A stretch of 64,000 nucleotides of DNA from Persebacter sp965221835 (GCA_965221835.1 OZ244916.1:1116001-1180000); one strand, 5' to 3'; positions 27,258 to 36,159 are shown, counted from the stretch's first letter. Numbers and translations: made by a program. The notes: generated from the letters alone by a model not told the origin.

Positions 27258-27803
27258 TTAAGATTTATCGCTTTTGGATGTTGTGCGGGCGTATAGGGAT
27301 GCGACTTTGGAGCCGAGTTTGAGGAGGCGAGTCAGTTGTCGCGTTTCCATTGTCTGAACATCGTCGTGCCATTCGGCGAAAAGATGCAAAATGTCGTGCA
27401 TCGCCCTGATTTTTTTCTGTTGATGACGTTCTTCGGCGGTGCGCGGACGCATTGCCGCGGTTTTGCGTAGCATTTCGCGGGTCGGTTCAAGTTCGCGGCG
27501 GCGGCGTTCTTCGGCGAGAACGCGGGCGATTTCCCACACATCGTCGACGGCAACAAAATGATCGCGGCGGTCGCCGGGGGAACGCCGTCCGGACACGAGA
27601 CGCCATTGTTCCAAATCTTTCAACGCCGCGCCGACATGCGAACGCGAAAAATTCAACGCCGCGCAAATCGCCCCCGCATCCGTCGGGTGCGGCGACAAAT
27701 ATAGCAACGCAAAAACCTGCGCCGAAATGCGATTAATCCCCCAGCGACTTCCCATTTCGCCGAAATGCTGAATGAAATCGCGCGCCATCGGCGAAAGAAT
27801 CAT
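27258..27803 (-). CDS. GbsR/MarR-type transcriptional regulator
   Basis: 181 residues. A winged helix-turn-helix with the GbsR-like pattern: RDFIQHFGEMGSRWGINRIS, VFALLYLSPHPTDAGAICAA, FSRSHVGAALKDLEQWRLV and GDRRDHFVAVDDVWEIAR. GbsR proteins sense choline in Bacillus and repress glycine-betaine genes; other members control unrelated targets. The C-terminal half is a charged helical dimerisation region. It stands alone between the subtilase gene (145 bp away) and a repeat-bearing spacer, so its target is not evident. Another choline-type regulator (BetI-like) occurs in the fusion at 5172-6689. Confidence 0.82.
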   Translation of the reverse strand: MILSPMARDFIQHFGEMGSRWGINRISAQVFALLYLSPHPTDAGAICAALNFSRSHVGAALKDLEQWRLVSGRRSPGDRRDHFVAVDDVWEIARVLAEERRRRELEPTREMLRKTAAMRPRTAEERHQQKKIRAMHDILHLFAEWHDDVQTMETRQLTRLLKLGSKVASLYARTTSKSDKS

Positions 27804-27956
27804 CGCCGCCCCGCGCCGTCCGCGCCCGCGACAAAAAAATCATCCGAATATATCTGTCGTGCCATCAATCAATTTCCCCGCCAAAATTTCCGCCCGCCAA
27901 AACCGCATAGCCCGAAACCGGACGGCATTTTTTGATTATAATCTTTTCACCGGCGT

Positions 27957-28196
27957 TTATGAAATGCGGACGGCAATCAACGCGCCGCCGCTTGCATAAA
28001 TATTTCCACCATTTGCATAAATCGCGCCGTCATTTACACGAATCGTTCCGTCATTTATGCAAATAAAATCACGATTCACACTGCGGCAAAAAAAACAGAA
28101 AATCGGCAATTTACAAATTTCGCCACCAAATTCCCGCAACGACGGAAACACGGAATCTCCGCCAGTTTTTGTTATTCTTTCGCAACTTCCTCGCAT
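27957..28196 (-). pseudogene. Possible remnant with seven-residue repeats
   Basis: The spacer 27804-28171 holds no clear gene. This 79-codon frame overlaps the end of the next gene by 25 bases. Its C-terminal half encodes a 7-residue repeat (INDGTIR, VNDGAIY, ANGGNIY, ASGGALI) caused by a 21-bp tandem repeat at about 27985-28065. It ends GGALIAVRIS. The same tail DNA (GCGGACGG-AATCAACGCGCCGCC) reappears at 31208-31233. It could be the end of a lost beta-helix-like surface protein. No ribosome binding site. Confidence 0.3.
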
Positions 28197-29563
28197 TCAA
28201 CTTCCAAATTGGTTTGACATTCTGTTAATTCCTCGCATTCAACTTCCAAATTGGTTTGACATTCTGTTAATCCGTCATTTTCGCATATTCTTATTGCCGC
28301 ACGGATAGCCGCATATTCCGTTTCGCCTACTCCTGCTTCGCTTGCACCAATTCTTCCCCATTGCGTATTGTCGGGGTTTATGCCGTTTGCAAAAGAACGG
28401 CATACGGTTTTTGTTTCCGGTTTCGCCGGTTCTTCCGCTATTTCTTCCGCCGGTTCTTCCGCCGGTGATTCTTCCGCCGCCGATTCGTTCACCGATTCGT
28501 CCGCAACCGATTCATCTGCCGCCGATTCGTTCGCCGGTTCTTCCGCCGCTGATTCTTCCGCCGATTTTTCGGACGGCGTATAATCATTTAGCAAATGTCT
28601 GTAATCTGCATCTTCGGGTTCAACGCAATTCGGTCTATCTATGCAATAATTTTCCGTGCAGACAATTCCCGTTGTACAAAAACACGGTCTTTGCGGACTG
28701 CGAATTGAAATACAAAACTCCGCTTGTTCATTTTCCGACATCGCCGAAAATTGACGAAAGGCATATTCCGATTTTGATTGTGTATCAGTATTATTATCTG
28801 TTGGATTTAATGCAAAAGATGAAAAATTTCTATAAAATTCTACAAATTTTTCATTATCTAATTTATTGAAATTCTTTTCATACCATTCACCTAAGCTACT
28901 CATTTGATTTCCGCTTTTTTCTAATACACGTTCTTTAATTTTATTTCTATAACTGATAGCGGTTTCTAATGGTTGATTATTTTCATCCAAAGTACCGCAA
29001 ATTTGTTTTTGAAGATTTTCGTATCTATTGATTTGATGAATAGTTTCAATGGGTACTTGAAGGTGCATTTTGTATAGTACATAACTTTTATAAATACAAG
29101 AATGTGGCAAGATTCCAAGTATCATCTCATAGTAACTATCATTATATACTTCTTTATCACCAATTTCACTTACATAAGGGTAGTCGGGTTGGTCTTGAAT
29201 GCTTTCCAAAGTTCCCATAAATAAATCATAAGATTTTTTCAGCCTTTCTAAATCTTTTGTTTCTTTCACATCCCAATTTTCTGTATACTCAAGTTGAGCC
29301 AAAAGATATTTTCCTGCAGGAATGCCTCTATCCGCAACAATTTGCAAAAGCCGCCTTCTTTCATCTTCTGAGTTAGAACATGTAGCCATGCTAATAAACA
29401 ATTTGTGACTAACTTCGTATCCATATCTTGAATACATCTCTTTATTGTACCTTCTATCATCATCATCACAAGAATATATTGGAATTTCTCCAGCAAAAGC
29501 GGGCGGCGAAACCGCAAATAAAACGGCGGCGAAAAGCGGCAAAATAACGGTTTTGATTTTCAT
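28172..29563 (-). CDS. Secreted acidic protein with DUF4189-like C-terminus, paralogue 1
   Basis: 463 residues. A signal peptide (KTVILPLFAAVLFAVSPPAFA) directs export. The middle is a helical Cys-containing domain, then a low-complexity acidic stretch of E/S/A/P repeats (about 345-395). The C-terminal ~75 residues (TVCRSFANGINPD..., GASEAGVGETEYAAIRAAI, RICENDG) resemble DUF4189-type domains. A 42-bp tandem duplication at 28192-28275 repeats LTECQTNLEVECEE. It is a tandem paralogue of the next gene with near-identical signal peptide, tail and upstream region. GAAAGGG precedes the ATG and a TATAAT (minus) sits at 29599-29604. Function unknown; periplasmic or surface. Confidence 0.8.
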   Translation of the reverse strand: MKIKTVILPLFAAVLFAVSPPAFAGEIPIYSCDDDDRRYNKEMYSRYGYEVSHKLFISMATCSNSEDERRRLLQIVADRGIPAGKYLLAQLEYTENWDVKETKDLERLKKSYDLFMGTLESIQDQPDYPYVSEIGDKEVYNDSYYEMILGILPHSCIYKSYVLYKMHLQVPIETIHQINRYENLQKQICGTLDENNQPLETAISYRNKIKERVLEKSGNQMSSLGEWYEKNFNKLDNEKFVEFYRNFSSFALNPTDNNTDTQSKSEYAFRQFSAMSENEQAEFCISIRSPQRPCFCTTGIVCTENYCIDRPNCVEPEDADYRHLLNDYTPSEKSAEESAAEEPANESAADESVADESVNESAAEESPAEEPAEEIAEEPAKPETKTVCRSFANGINPDNTQWGRIGASEAGVGETEYAAIRAAIRICENDGLTECQTNLEVECEELTECQTNLEVECEEVAKE

Positions 29564-29598
29564 AATAATTACCCTTTCGGTTTTGTAAATAAAACGGG

Positions 29599-29604
29599 AT
29601 TATA
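29599..29604 (-). promoter_or_regulatory. Probable -10 box, paralogue 1
   Basis: TATAAT on the minus strand 36 bases before the start; the surrounding ~70 bases, including CGGCGGGG before and ACAAAACCGAAAGGG after, are shared with the paralogue's upstream region. Confidence 0.55.
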
Positions 29605-29643
29605 CAAAAAAACGGCGGGGAAATGGAATCCCTGCCGGTTTTG

Positions 29644-30969
29644 TTATTGTACCGCAACTTCCTCGCATTCAACTTCCAAATCGGTTTGACATTCCGTTAA
29701 TCCATCATTTTCGCATATTCTTATTGCCGCACGGATAGCCGCATATTCCGTTTCGCCAAATCCCGCTTTGCTTGCACCAATTCTTCCCCATTCCGTATTG
29801 TCGGGATTTATGCCGTTTGCAAAAGAACGGCATACGGTTTTTGTTTCCGGTTCCGCCGGTTCTTCCGCTGGTTCTTCCGCCGGTGATTCTTCCGTCGCCG
29901 GTTCTTCCGCCGGTTCATTCGCCGCCGATTCATCTGCCGCCGATTCGTTCGCCGGTTCTTCCGCCGCTGATTCTTCCGCCGATTTTTCGGACGGCGTATA
30001 ATCGTTTAGCAAATGTCCATAATCCACATCTTCGGGTTCAACGCAATTCGGTCTGTCTACGCAATGATTTTCCGTGCAAACAATTCCCGTTGTACAAAAA
30101 CACGGTCTTTGCGGACTGCGAATTGAAATACAAAACTCTGCTTGTTCATTTTCCGACATCGCCGCAAACGCCGCCGCCGCATATTCCGATTTTGATTGTG
30201 TATCAGTATTATTATCTGTTACAGTTGAATATGGCAAATCTCTAAAAAATTCTCCAACTTCTTTCTCATCTAATGTTTTGAAAATCTCTTCATACCTTTC
30301 ATCCAATTGTTCTCTTTCTAATATATTTTTTTTAATTTTATCTCTAAAACTTATAGCGGTTTCTAATGGTTGATTGTCGTCATCCAAAATACCGCAGATT
30401 TGTTTTTGAAGATTGTTATATCTATTGATCTGATAGATAGCATTATCAACGATATAACCATCTTCATTAATTTCAAGGGGAACTTGAAGTTTTATGCCGT
30501 ATAATGCATAACTTTTAAAAATACAAGAACGGGGTAAAATTCCAAGTTTCATTTCATAGTGAATATCAATTTGATTTGGCAAAGGGTAATTATGCTGATA
30601 TTGAATGCTTTCCAAAGTTTCCATAAATAAATCGTAAGATTTTTTCAACCTTTCTAAATCTTTTGTTTCGTTTACATCCCAATTTTCTGAATACTCAAGC
30701 CAAGCCAAAAGAAATTTTCCAACAGGAAATTCTCTATCCGCAACAATTTGCAAAAGCCGCTTTCTTTCATTTTCTGAGTCAGAGCATTTAGCCATATTAA
30801 TAAGGACGCTGTGGTCAGAGTTGTCTCCATCTCTTGAATACACCTCCTTATTATGCATTTTATCTAGATCGCTACAAGGGTATAGCGGCATTTCTCCAGC
30901 AAAAGCGGGCGGCGAAATCGCAAATAAAACGGCGGCGAAAAGCGGCAAAATAACGGTTTTGATTTTCAT
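29644..30969 (-). CDS. Secreted acidic protein with DUF4189-like C-terminus, paralogue 2
   Basis: 441 residues. Start placed at the ATG at 30969, where the signal peptide begins exactly as in paralogue 1; an upstream extension is not supported. The architecture matches: signal peptide, variable helical domain with Cys pairs, the block MSENEQAEFCISIRSPQRP, a CFCTTGIVCTENHC cluster, acidic EEPAxES repeats and a DUF4189-like tail. The N-terminal and tail parts are far more alike between paralogues than the middle, suggesting recent duplication with diversifying or recombining middle parts. Secreted; function unknown. Confidence 0.8.
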   Translation of the reverse strand: MKIKTVILPLFAAVLFAISPPAFAGEMPLYPCSDLDKMHNKEVYSRDGDNSDHSVLINMAKCSDSENERKRLLQIVADREFPVGKFLLAWLEYSENWDVNETKDLERLKKSYDLFMETLESIQYQHNYPLPNQIDIHYEMKLGILPRSCIFKSYALYGIKLQVPLEINEDGYIVDNAIYQINRYNNLQKQICGILDDDNQPLETAISFRDKIKKNILEREQLDERYEEIFKTLDEKEVGEFFRDLPYSTVTDNNTDTQSKSEYAAAAFAAMSENEQAEFCISIRSPQRPCFCTTGIVCTENHCVDRPNCVEPEDVDYGHLLNDYTPSEKSAEESAAEEPANESAADESAANEPAEEPATEESPAEEPAEEPAEPETKTVCRSFANGINPDNTEWGRIGASKAGFGETEYAAIRAAIRICENDGLTECQTDLEVECEEVAVQ

Positions 30970-31002
30970 AATAATTCCCCTTTCGGTTTTGTAAAAAATA
31001 AG

Positions 31003-31008
31003 ATTATA
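31003..31008 (-). promoter_or_regulatory. Probable -10 box, paralogue 2
   Basis: TATAAT on the minus strand in the segment duplicated from the other paralogue's promoter, 34 bases before the ATG. Confidence 0.55.
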
Positions 31009-31101
31009 CGAAAAAAACGGCGGGGTATGCAAATCCCATTATCGCCATTCGCCGATGCGTGGATTGTTGCGGAATGTCTATGAAATGTCCATCTATTGCG
31101 C

Positions 31102-31236
31102 GGCATTTGCGCGAGTTGTAAATTTTATTTTTTCGGAATTTTGCGGGAAATTAAAAATTTTATTTTTTTGGAATTTCGCCGCGGTGAAACAATTTTTACG
31201 GCAGAGAAATGCGGACGGTAATCAACGCGCCGCCAA
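31102..31236. repeat. Dispersed ~115-bp repeat, copy A (after SCO gene)
   Basis: CATTTGCGCGAGTTGTAAAT through GGAATTTTGCGGGAAATTAA and GAATTTCGCCGCGGTGAAAC to TTTTTACGGCAGAGAAATGC, nearly identical to 34279-34391. Copy A abuts the 3' end of the SCO gene and copy B the 3' end of the aldose dehydrogenase gene. The edge GCGGACGG(T/C)AATCAACGCGCCGCC is also present at 27964-27990. Confidence 0.85.
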
Positions 31237-31836
31237 AATCGTTTGCAAAACGGCGAGCGCACGGTCGGGCGGATTGCCGAGCCCGTCCTGCCGGAAAACT
31301 TCGCGTCCACCGGCGTCTAAAACAATTACCGTATTGGAATGCGAAAACTCCTCGCCGACCGGTTTATAACGCACGCCCGTCGCGACGGCGAATTCCAGCG
31401 TATCGTCCTCGTTCGCGGCGATTAAATTCCAGTCCGCGGCGGGCAATTGTTTCTTTTTATACGCCCCCATCGCGTCAGGCGTATCGCGCGCGGGATCAAA
31501 CGATACCAGCAAAAACTGCACGCCGCCGCGCGCGTTTGCGGGCAATCCCTCGTATATTTTCATCATATCCGCGATAATCAGCGGGCAAGCATATTCGCAC
31601 GAAGTGTAAATCATCGCCATCACCGCCGGTTTACCGGAAAAATCGCGCAACGCACGAATTTCGCCGGAATCGTCCACCCATCGCGATTCCAACTGATACA
31701 GCGAATCGCCCGCCAACGCGCCGGAAACGGAATCGAGCGATTGATGTGCGCCGTGCCGATGCCCCGAAAACAACAAAAACGCGCCCGCCGCCGCGACAAT
31801 CGCCGCGACAATTGCGATTTTTCCGGACGCGCGCAT
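31222..31836 (-). CDS. SCO1/SenC family copper chaperone
   Basis: 204 residues. One N-terminal membrane anchor (KIAIVAAIVAAAGAFLLF), then a thioredoxin-like periplasmic domain with the copper-binding CEYAC (CxxxC) in MIYTSCEYACPLI and the conserved His in EEFSHSNTVIVLD. SCO proteins deliver copper to cupro-enzymes or act as thiol oxidoreductases. The start at 31836 shares one base with the NirV stop (TGATG), so it is the third gene of nirK-nirV-sco and probably helps load copper into NirK. Confidence 0.88.
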   Translation of the reverse strand: MRASGKIAIVAAIVAAAGAFLLFSGHRHGAHQSLDSVSGALAGDSLYQLESRWVDDSGEIRALRDFSGKPAVMAMIYTSCEYACPLIIADMMKIYEGLPANARGGVQFLLVSFDPARDTPDAMGAYKKKQLPAADWNLIAANEDDTLEFAVATGVRYKPVGEEFSHSNTVIVLDAGGREVFRQDGLGNPPDRALAVLQTILAAR

Positions 31837-32660
31837 CAGACCGAATCCGCCGCGTCCATCGCGCAACGAAAACCGAGCGACGAAAGCGCATAATCGCCGC
31901 GCAAACTCGCGCGAAACGCGAAACGCATAAACGCCGCATAATCGTCAAAACCGGACGCCGACAACGCACCGCCGCCGCAAAACAAGTTGCGACTCGCCGA
32001 AGAATCGGAACGAGACGCGCCGGTTACCAGCGCATTATTAAAATCGCGCGCCCATTCCCAAATCACGCCGTGCATTCCCCGTACGCCATGCATGTTTTCA
32101 AAAGCGTACGACGGCGCGGCGGCGGGATGTGCCCCGGCGGGAGTGGAATACCAGATTAAAATGCGGTCGCGAAATGCCGCGTTGTCGCGCGCCGCCGTAG
32201 GCGAATGTTCGTCCGCCATCGCCGCATATTCCCACTGCGCGACCGATGGCAGCCGCTTGCCGCGCCACCGGCAATAGGCGCGCGCCGCAAACCACGACAC
32301 ATTGACAACCGGCGCATCCGGAAACGCGGGCGTACGGTCGTCCGTCCAATGGGCGAGATAGTTTGAATCGGCGAACGGCGCGGATGCGTTCGTTTTTCGC
32401 CAACTCGGATTCGCCCGCACAAACGCCGCAAATTCGCGTTCGGTTACCGCGTTCCGGTCCAGCAAAAAAGGCGCGAGACGCACGACAGAATCGCCGACCG
32501 GCGCGCCGTCAGCATCACTTTCGGAATACAGCGGCAAATAGTCGCCGCCCGGAATTTGCGCCATTCCCGCGCCCGCTTCCGTCCGCACCAGAACGACGAA
32601 CGCGGCGACTCCCGCAATCGCCGCAATCGCGATTCCCGCGGCGAAAATCGTCCGCTTCAT
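31836..32660 (-). CDS. nirV: NirV-type formylglycine-generating-enzyme-like protein
   Basis: 274 residues. An N-terminal membrane anchor or uncleaved signal (IFAAGIAIAAIAGVAAFVVL) is followed by an FGE-sulfatase/SUMF1 domain: AQIPGGDYLPL, LLDRNAVTEREFAAFV, PVVNVSWFAARAYCRWRGKR, LPSVAQWEYAA, HGVIWEWARDF and a C-terminal SLGFRCAM. NirV is a frequent neighbour of nirK with an unproven role in nitrite reduction or enzyme maturation. It overlaps the nirK stop by ATGA and the SCO start by one base. Confidence 0.87.
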   Translation of the reverse strand: MKRTIFAAGIAIAAIAGVAAFVVLVRTEAGAGMAQIPGGDYLPLYSESDADGAPVGDSVVRLAPFLLDRNAVTEREFAAFVRANPSWRKTNASAPFADSNYLAHWTDDRTPAFPDAPVVNVSWFAARAYCRWRGKRLPSVAQWEYAAMADEHSPTAARDNAAFRDRILIWYSTPAGAHPAAAPSYAFENMHGVRGMHGVIWEWARDFNNALVTGASRSDSSASRNLFCGGGALSASGFDDYAAFMRFAFRASLRGDYALSSLGFRCAMDAADSV

Positions 32661-34117
32661 TGTTTTTCACGCACTCTCCTGACATCTTCCGCGGACACAG
32701 ACGCGCCGGAATTGTCCCACGATGAATAAACGAACGACAACGCCCGCGCAACTTCTTCGTCGCTCATCCGCATCGCCGGCATCACGCCGTTATATTCTTT
32801 CCCGTTGACCGTGATTTTGCCGGACAATCCGTTTATCACCGCCGAAATAGCGCGGTCAATGTCGCCTTCCGCCAGCCAGTCCGATTTCGCCAGCGGCGGA
32901 AAAACGCCCGCAACGCCTTCTCCCGAAGGTTGGTGGCAGGCGGCGCAGTTTTGCCGATATACATCGCCGCCCGCCATCAGCCGTTCTTCGTCGCCGGCAA
33001 AAACCTGCGGTTCCACCTCTTCGCTCAAATCCAAAATCGCGCCGCCTTCGGGGCGGTAAATTTCATCGGAAGTTTTGCCGGAATACACCGTTTCGGCTAT
33101 CTCCGCCGGAATCGCATCGGGATTCGCCGCGACTTGAATGACGCCCAGCGCACCCTTGTTGAACGCGCGAAAAATAGAATGATCGACGATAATGTTGTCG
33201 CCTGGCACCTGCATCACCATTTCCACGATTGTGGAACCGCCCGCCGGTACGAGCGTGCTTTGCACATTGCGATTGACGGCGTCGCCGCCTTCCATCCAGA
33301 CCTTGTCAAATATTTCGCCGATGACATGAAAAGACGACACCAAATTCGGTCCGCCGTTGCCGACATACAGCCGCACCCGTTCGCCCGCCTCCGCAATCAG
33401 CGCGTTGTCGCCGGCGAGCGCGCCGACCGCGCCGTTAAACACGACATAATCCGCCCTTTCGTCCAACGCTTTTTGCATGTCAAACGGCTGATAACCCGTT
33501 TCGCCGTGGCGTCCCTTGGTGTAAAACTCGCTTTGCATCACATAATATTCGCGGTCGACTTGGGGTAGCCCTTCTTTCGGTTCCACCAGAATTAATCCGT
33601 ACATTCCGTTGGCGATATGCATTCCCACCGGCGCGGTGGCGCAGTGATATACATACAACCCCGGATTGAGCGCCTTGAAAGAAAAAGTTGAACTGTGTCC
33701 CGGCGCGGTAAACGAAGACGCCGCGCCGCCGCCCGGACCGGTAACCGCATGCAAATCAATGTTGTGCGGCATGCGACTGTCCGGCGCGTTGTGCAGATGA
33801 AATTCCACCAGATCGCCCTCGCGAATACGGATAAACTTGCCCGGCACCACGCCGCCGAAAGTCCAAAAAGTATAATCCACGCCGTCCGCCAGCCGCCCGC
33901 GTTTTTCCACCACCTCCAAATCCACGATTACTTTTGTCGCATAACGGCGGGTAATCGGGGGCGGCACATTCGGCGCTATGGTGAGTATCGCCTTTTCTTC
34001 GCCCAGCACGGGATCGTAAGCGGCGGCGGTTTCGTCCGCATAAACGGACGGCGTTGCCAGCGCCGGAAAAAGTGCGCACATCGCCGCACGCCGCAAAAAA
34101 TACCAGATATGTTTCAT
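32657..34117 (-). CDS. nirK: Copper nitrite reductase with C-terminal cytochrome c domain
   Basis: 486 residues. NirK reduces nitrite to nitric oxide in the periplasm. Signal peptide first, then two cupredoxin domains with copper ligands in DSRMPHNIDLHAV, YHCATAPVGMHIANGM and a second-domain SSFHVIGEIFDKVW. The C-terminal ~100 residues form a class I cytochrome c with heme site CAACHQ and a distal Met in MPAMRMSDEEV. Such heme-tethered NirK enzymes take electrons through their own heme. AGGAGG seven bases before the ATG is a strong ribosome binding site. First gene of nirK-nirV-sco. No FNR or NsrR-type box was recognised upstream. Neither nitrate nor nitric oxide reductase is in the window. 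Confidence 0.94.
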   Translation of the reverse strand: MKHIWYFLRRAAMCALFPALATPSVYADETAAAYDPVLGEEKAILTIAPNVPPPITRRYATKVIVDLEVVEKRGRLADGVDYTFWTFGGVVPGKFIRIREGDLVEFHLHNAPDSRMPHNIDLHAVTGPGGGAASSFTAPGHSSTFSFKALNPGLYVYHCATAPVGMHIANGMYGLILVEPKEGLPQVDREYYVMQSEFYTKGRHGETGYQPFDMQKALDERADYVVFNGAVGALAGDNALIAEAGERVRLYVGNGGPNLVSSFHVIGEIFDKVWMEGGDAVNRNVQSTLVPAGGSTIVEMVMQVPGDNIIVDHSIFRAFNKGALGVIQVAANPDAIPAEIAETVYSGKTSDEIYRPEGGAILDLSEEVEPQVFAGDEERLMAGGDVYRQNCAACHQPSGEGVAGVFPPLAKSDWLAEGDIDRAISAVINGLSGKITVNGKEYNGVMPAMRMSDEEVARALSFVYSSWDNSGASVSAEDVRRVREKQ

Positions 34118-34270
34118 AATGTTTCCTCCTGAATAGTTATTTTCATATTATCACACTTTTTACAAAAATTACCGAAATTTCGGAAAGTTTATGCAAATGC
34201 GTACAATTCGTCCACCGCCGCCCGTTCCATTCCCGCTCCTCTTGGAAATGAAAAATTTTATTTTGCGAGA

Positions 34271-34391
34271 TTCCTTCGCATTTGCGCGAGTTGTAAATTT
34301 TATTTTTTTGGAATTTTGCGGGAAATTAAAAATTTTATTTTTTTGGAATTTCGCCGCGGTGAAACAATTTTTACGGCAGGGAAATGCGGAT
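34271..34391. repeat. Dispersed ~115-bp repeat, copy B (after aldose dehydrogenase gene)
   Basis: Near-identical to 31102-31215. The spacer 34118-34370 between nirK and the aldose dehydrogenase consists mostly of this A/T-rich element, in which TAAATTTTATTTTTTTGGAA occurs twice in tandem variants. Confidence 0.85.
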
Positions 34392-35456
34392 GATTTTGCC
34401 GCTGTCGGTGGAAAAGTACAGGTAGCCGTCCGGGCTTGTGCGGACATGGCGAAATCTTTCGTCTAAATCGGAAAACAGAATTTCCTCTTCTGTTGTCGCG
34501 CCGTTTTTGTCAAACGCCAGCCGCCGCAAATGTTGCGATGACAAATTTGCCAAAAACAAATCGCCGCGCCATTGCGGAATTTTGTCGCCGTCATAAAACG
34601 CCATTCCGGACGGCGAAATGGAAGGCGCCCAATGCAAAACCGGCTGCTCCATTCCCGCCGCCGCCGTTTCGCCGATTTTCGGTCCCCAATATTCGCGCCC
34701 GTAAGTGATGAGCGGCCAGCCGTAATTTAAACCGCGCCCGATGCGATTTAATTCGTCGCCGCCGCGCGGTCCGAATTCTGCGCTGTAAATTTGTCGCGAT
34801 TGTTTTTGCAAAGCGATGCCTTGCGGATTGCGATGTCCGTAACTCCAAATTTCGGGTAATGCGTCCGCCCGTTCCGAAAACGGATTGTCCGCCGCCGCCT
34901 GTCCGCGCAAATCCAGACGCAAAATTTTTCCGTTATGCACCGACAAATCTTGCGCATAATCGCGTTCGCCGCGGTCGCCGATTGTCATATAAATATGTTC
35001 GCCGTCAAACAAAAGACGCGAACCGAAATGCCGCCCCGAATCGCCGACGGTGTTTGCGACAAACAATTTTTCCCAACTTTTTATCGTCCCGCCGTCCCAC
35101 AAACCGCGCGACAATGCGGTCGTTGCATCGCCTTCGGTTGCCACAGAATGAGTCGCGTAAATATACGCCGCGCCGTCCGCAACGCGAAAATGCACATCCA
35201 ACAATCCGCCTTGTCCGAACGCGGCGACTTGCGGCGCGGGCAATTCGCGATGAAATTTCCGCGCCATATCCACATAAAACAACGCCCCGTCGCGGCGCGA
35301 AACAATCATTTCGGACGGCGACAAAAACGCGAAACTCCACGCCACCCCGTCCGTCTCAAATACCGTTTTTAATCGGTATTCCGCCGCCGCAACTTTTGCC
35401 GAAAAAATCAGCAAAAGAACGCAAATCAAACGCGCGAATTTTTTCATAACTTTCAT
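34371..35456 (-). CDS. PQQ-dependent aldose sugar dehydrogenase (Asd/YliI-like)
   Basis: 361 residues. A signal peptide (LICVLLLIFSAKVAAA) is followed by a six-bladed propeller of the soluble glucose dehydrogenase/GSDH family: SFAFLSPSEMIVSRRDG, FGQGGLLDVHF, DSGRHFGSRLLFD, GHRNPQGIALQ, SAEFGPRGGDELN, LNYGWPLITYG and HWAPSISPSGMAFY. These enzymes oxidise aldoses with pyrroloquinoline quinone in the periplasm. PQQ synthesis genes are not in the window. Alternative start four codons later. The end of the gene lies in the dispersed repeat copy B. Confidence 0.9.
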   Translation of the reverse strand: MKVMKKFARLICVLLLIFSAKVAAAEYRLKTVFETDGVAWSFAFLSPSEMIVSRRDGALFYVDMARKFHRELPAPQVAAFGQGGLLDVHFRVADGAAYIYATHSVATEGDATTALSRGLWDGGTIKSWEKLFVANTVGDSGRHFGSRLLFDGEHIYMTIGDRGERDYAQDLSVHNGKILRLDLRGQAAADNPFSERADALPEIWSYGHRNPQGIALQKQSRQIYSAEFGPRGGDELNRIGRGLNYGWPLITYGREYWGPKIGETAAAGMEQPVLHWAPSISPSGMAFYDGDKIPQWRGDLFLANLSSQHLRRLAFDKNGATTEEEILFSDLDERFRHVRTSPDGYLYFSTDSGKIIRISLP

Positions 35457-35578
35457 AAAACAGAATTTATCATGGAATTGTGCAACCGCAACTTTTTCGC
35501 CGTTTGCGAAAAATCCAAACGCATAAACGCCGTTCGCCGGTTTTAACCGGTTTGTTCCCGCGAAAGGCGGGACGAAAA

Positions 35579-35960
35579 CTATCCCCGCGTTTTGTCGCCA
35601 GTGTTAATTTTTATCTCCATCAGAGTCGGCGGCGTTGCAAACTTTTCGCCCGAAAAAATTTCGGCGGAAGTTAAAATTTGCACGGACGGATATTCGCCGA
35701 CGGTCTGCATCTCGCCCAAAATTTTATATTTTATCTTGGGCGATTTGCGCGCGATTTCCAACATGCCGAGAGTCGGTTCGCGGGCGAGAATTAGTCCGCC
35801 TATTTTCGCGCCGCGTTTTTTCATCGCGCCGATTAATTGTTCCAGCATCGCCGGATTCGCCTGTTTGCCGGTTTTGACGCTGACCAAGAAATTCGCCGAA
35901 ATCCCAGCCGTCGCCGCCGTGTTTTCGGACAGCGGGATTCGGATTTTTCGCCGGGATAGT
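35579..35960 (-). pseudogene. Frameshifted C-terminal fragment of a restriction/methyltransferase-type protein
   Basis: The 102 codons 35579-35887 read LVSVKTGKQANPAMLEQL, GAKIGGLILAREPTLGMLEIA and YPSVQILTSAEIFSG. This is the pattern of a restriction endonuclease-like C-terminal domain attached to some DNA methyltransferases (consensus VSVKGG...AxIGxxIxxxxPTxxMxxxA...PxIQILTxxE). The preceding part of the pattern, RKHGGDGWDFGEF, is visible in another frame at about 35888-35940, so a frameshift separates them, and nothing convincing lies further upstream. No ribosome binding site. Probably a relic of a defence gene next to the 16S locus. Confidence 0.5.
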
Positions 35961-36104
35961 ATGTTTTATTTCCGCCGCCGCCGTCCGCCGCGCCGATTTT
36001 GCGCGGGCGGGACGGGAAATTGTCGCGGTTTTTGTTGAAAAAGAGGCGGCGGAGGGGCGAGTGGACGATTTTTTCGTCATTATTTTTAATTTGTTAAGAA
36101 AAAA

Positions 36105-36134
36105 TTGCAAAAAAGGAGAAATATGAAGTATAAT
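36105..36134 (+). promoter_or_regulatory. Probable rRNA promoter
   Basis: TTGCAA (36105-36110), an 18-bp spacer and TATAAT (36129-36134), with an A/T-rich tract immediately upstream like an UP element, about 175 bases before the 16S gene. Confidence 0.7.
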
Positions 36135-36159
36135 TTTCTTTCCGCCGGAGTTCGGCGAA

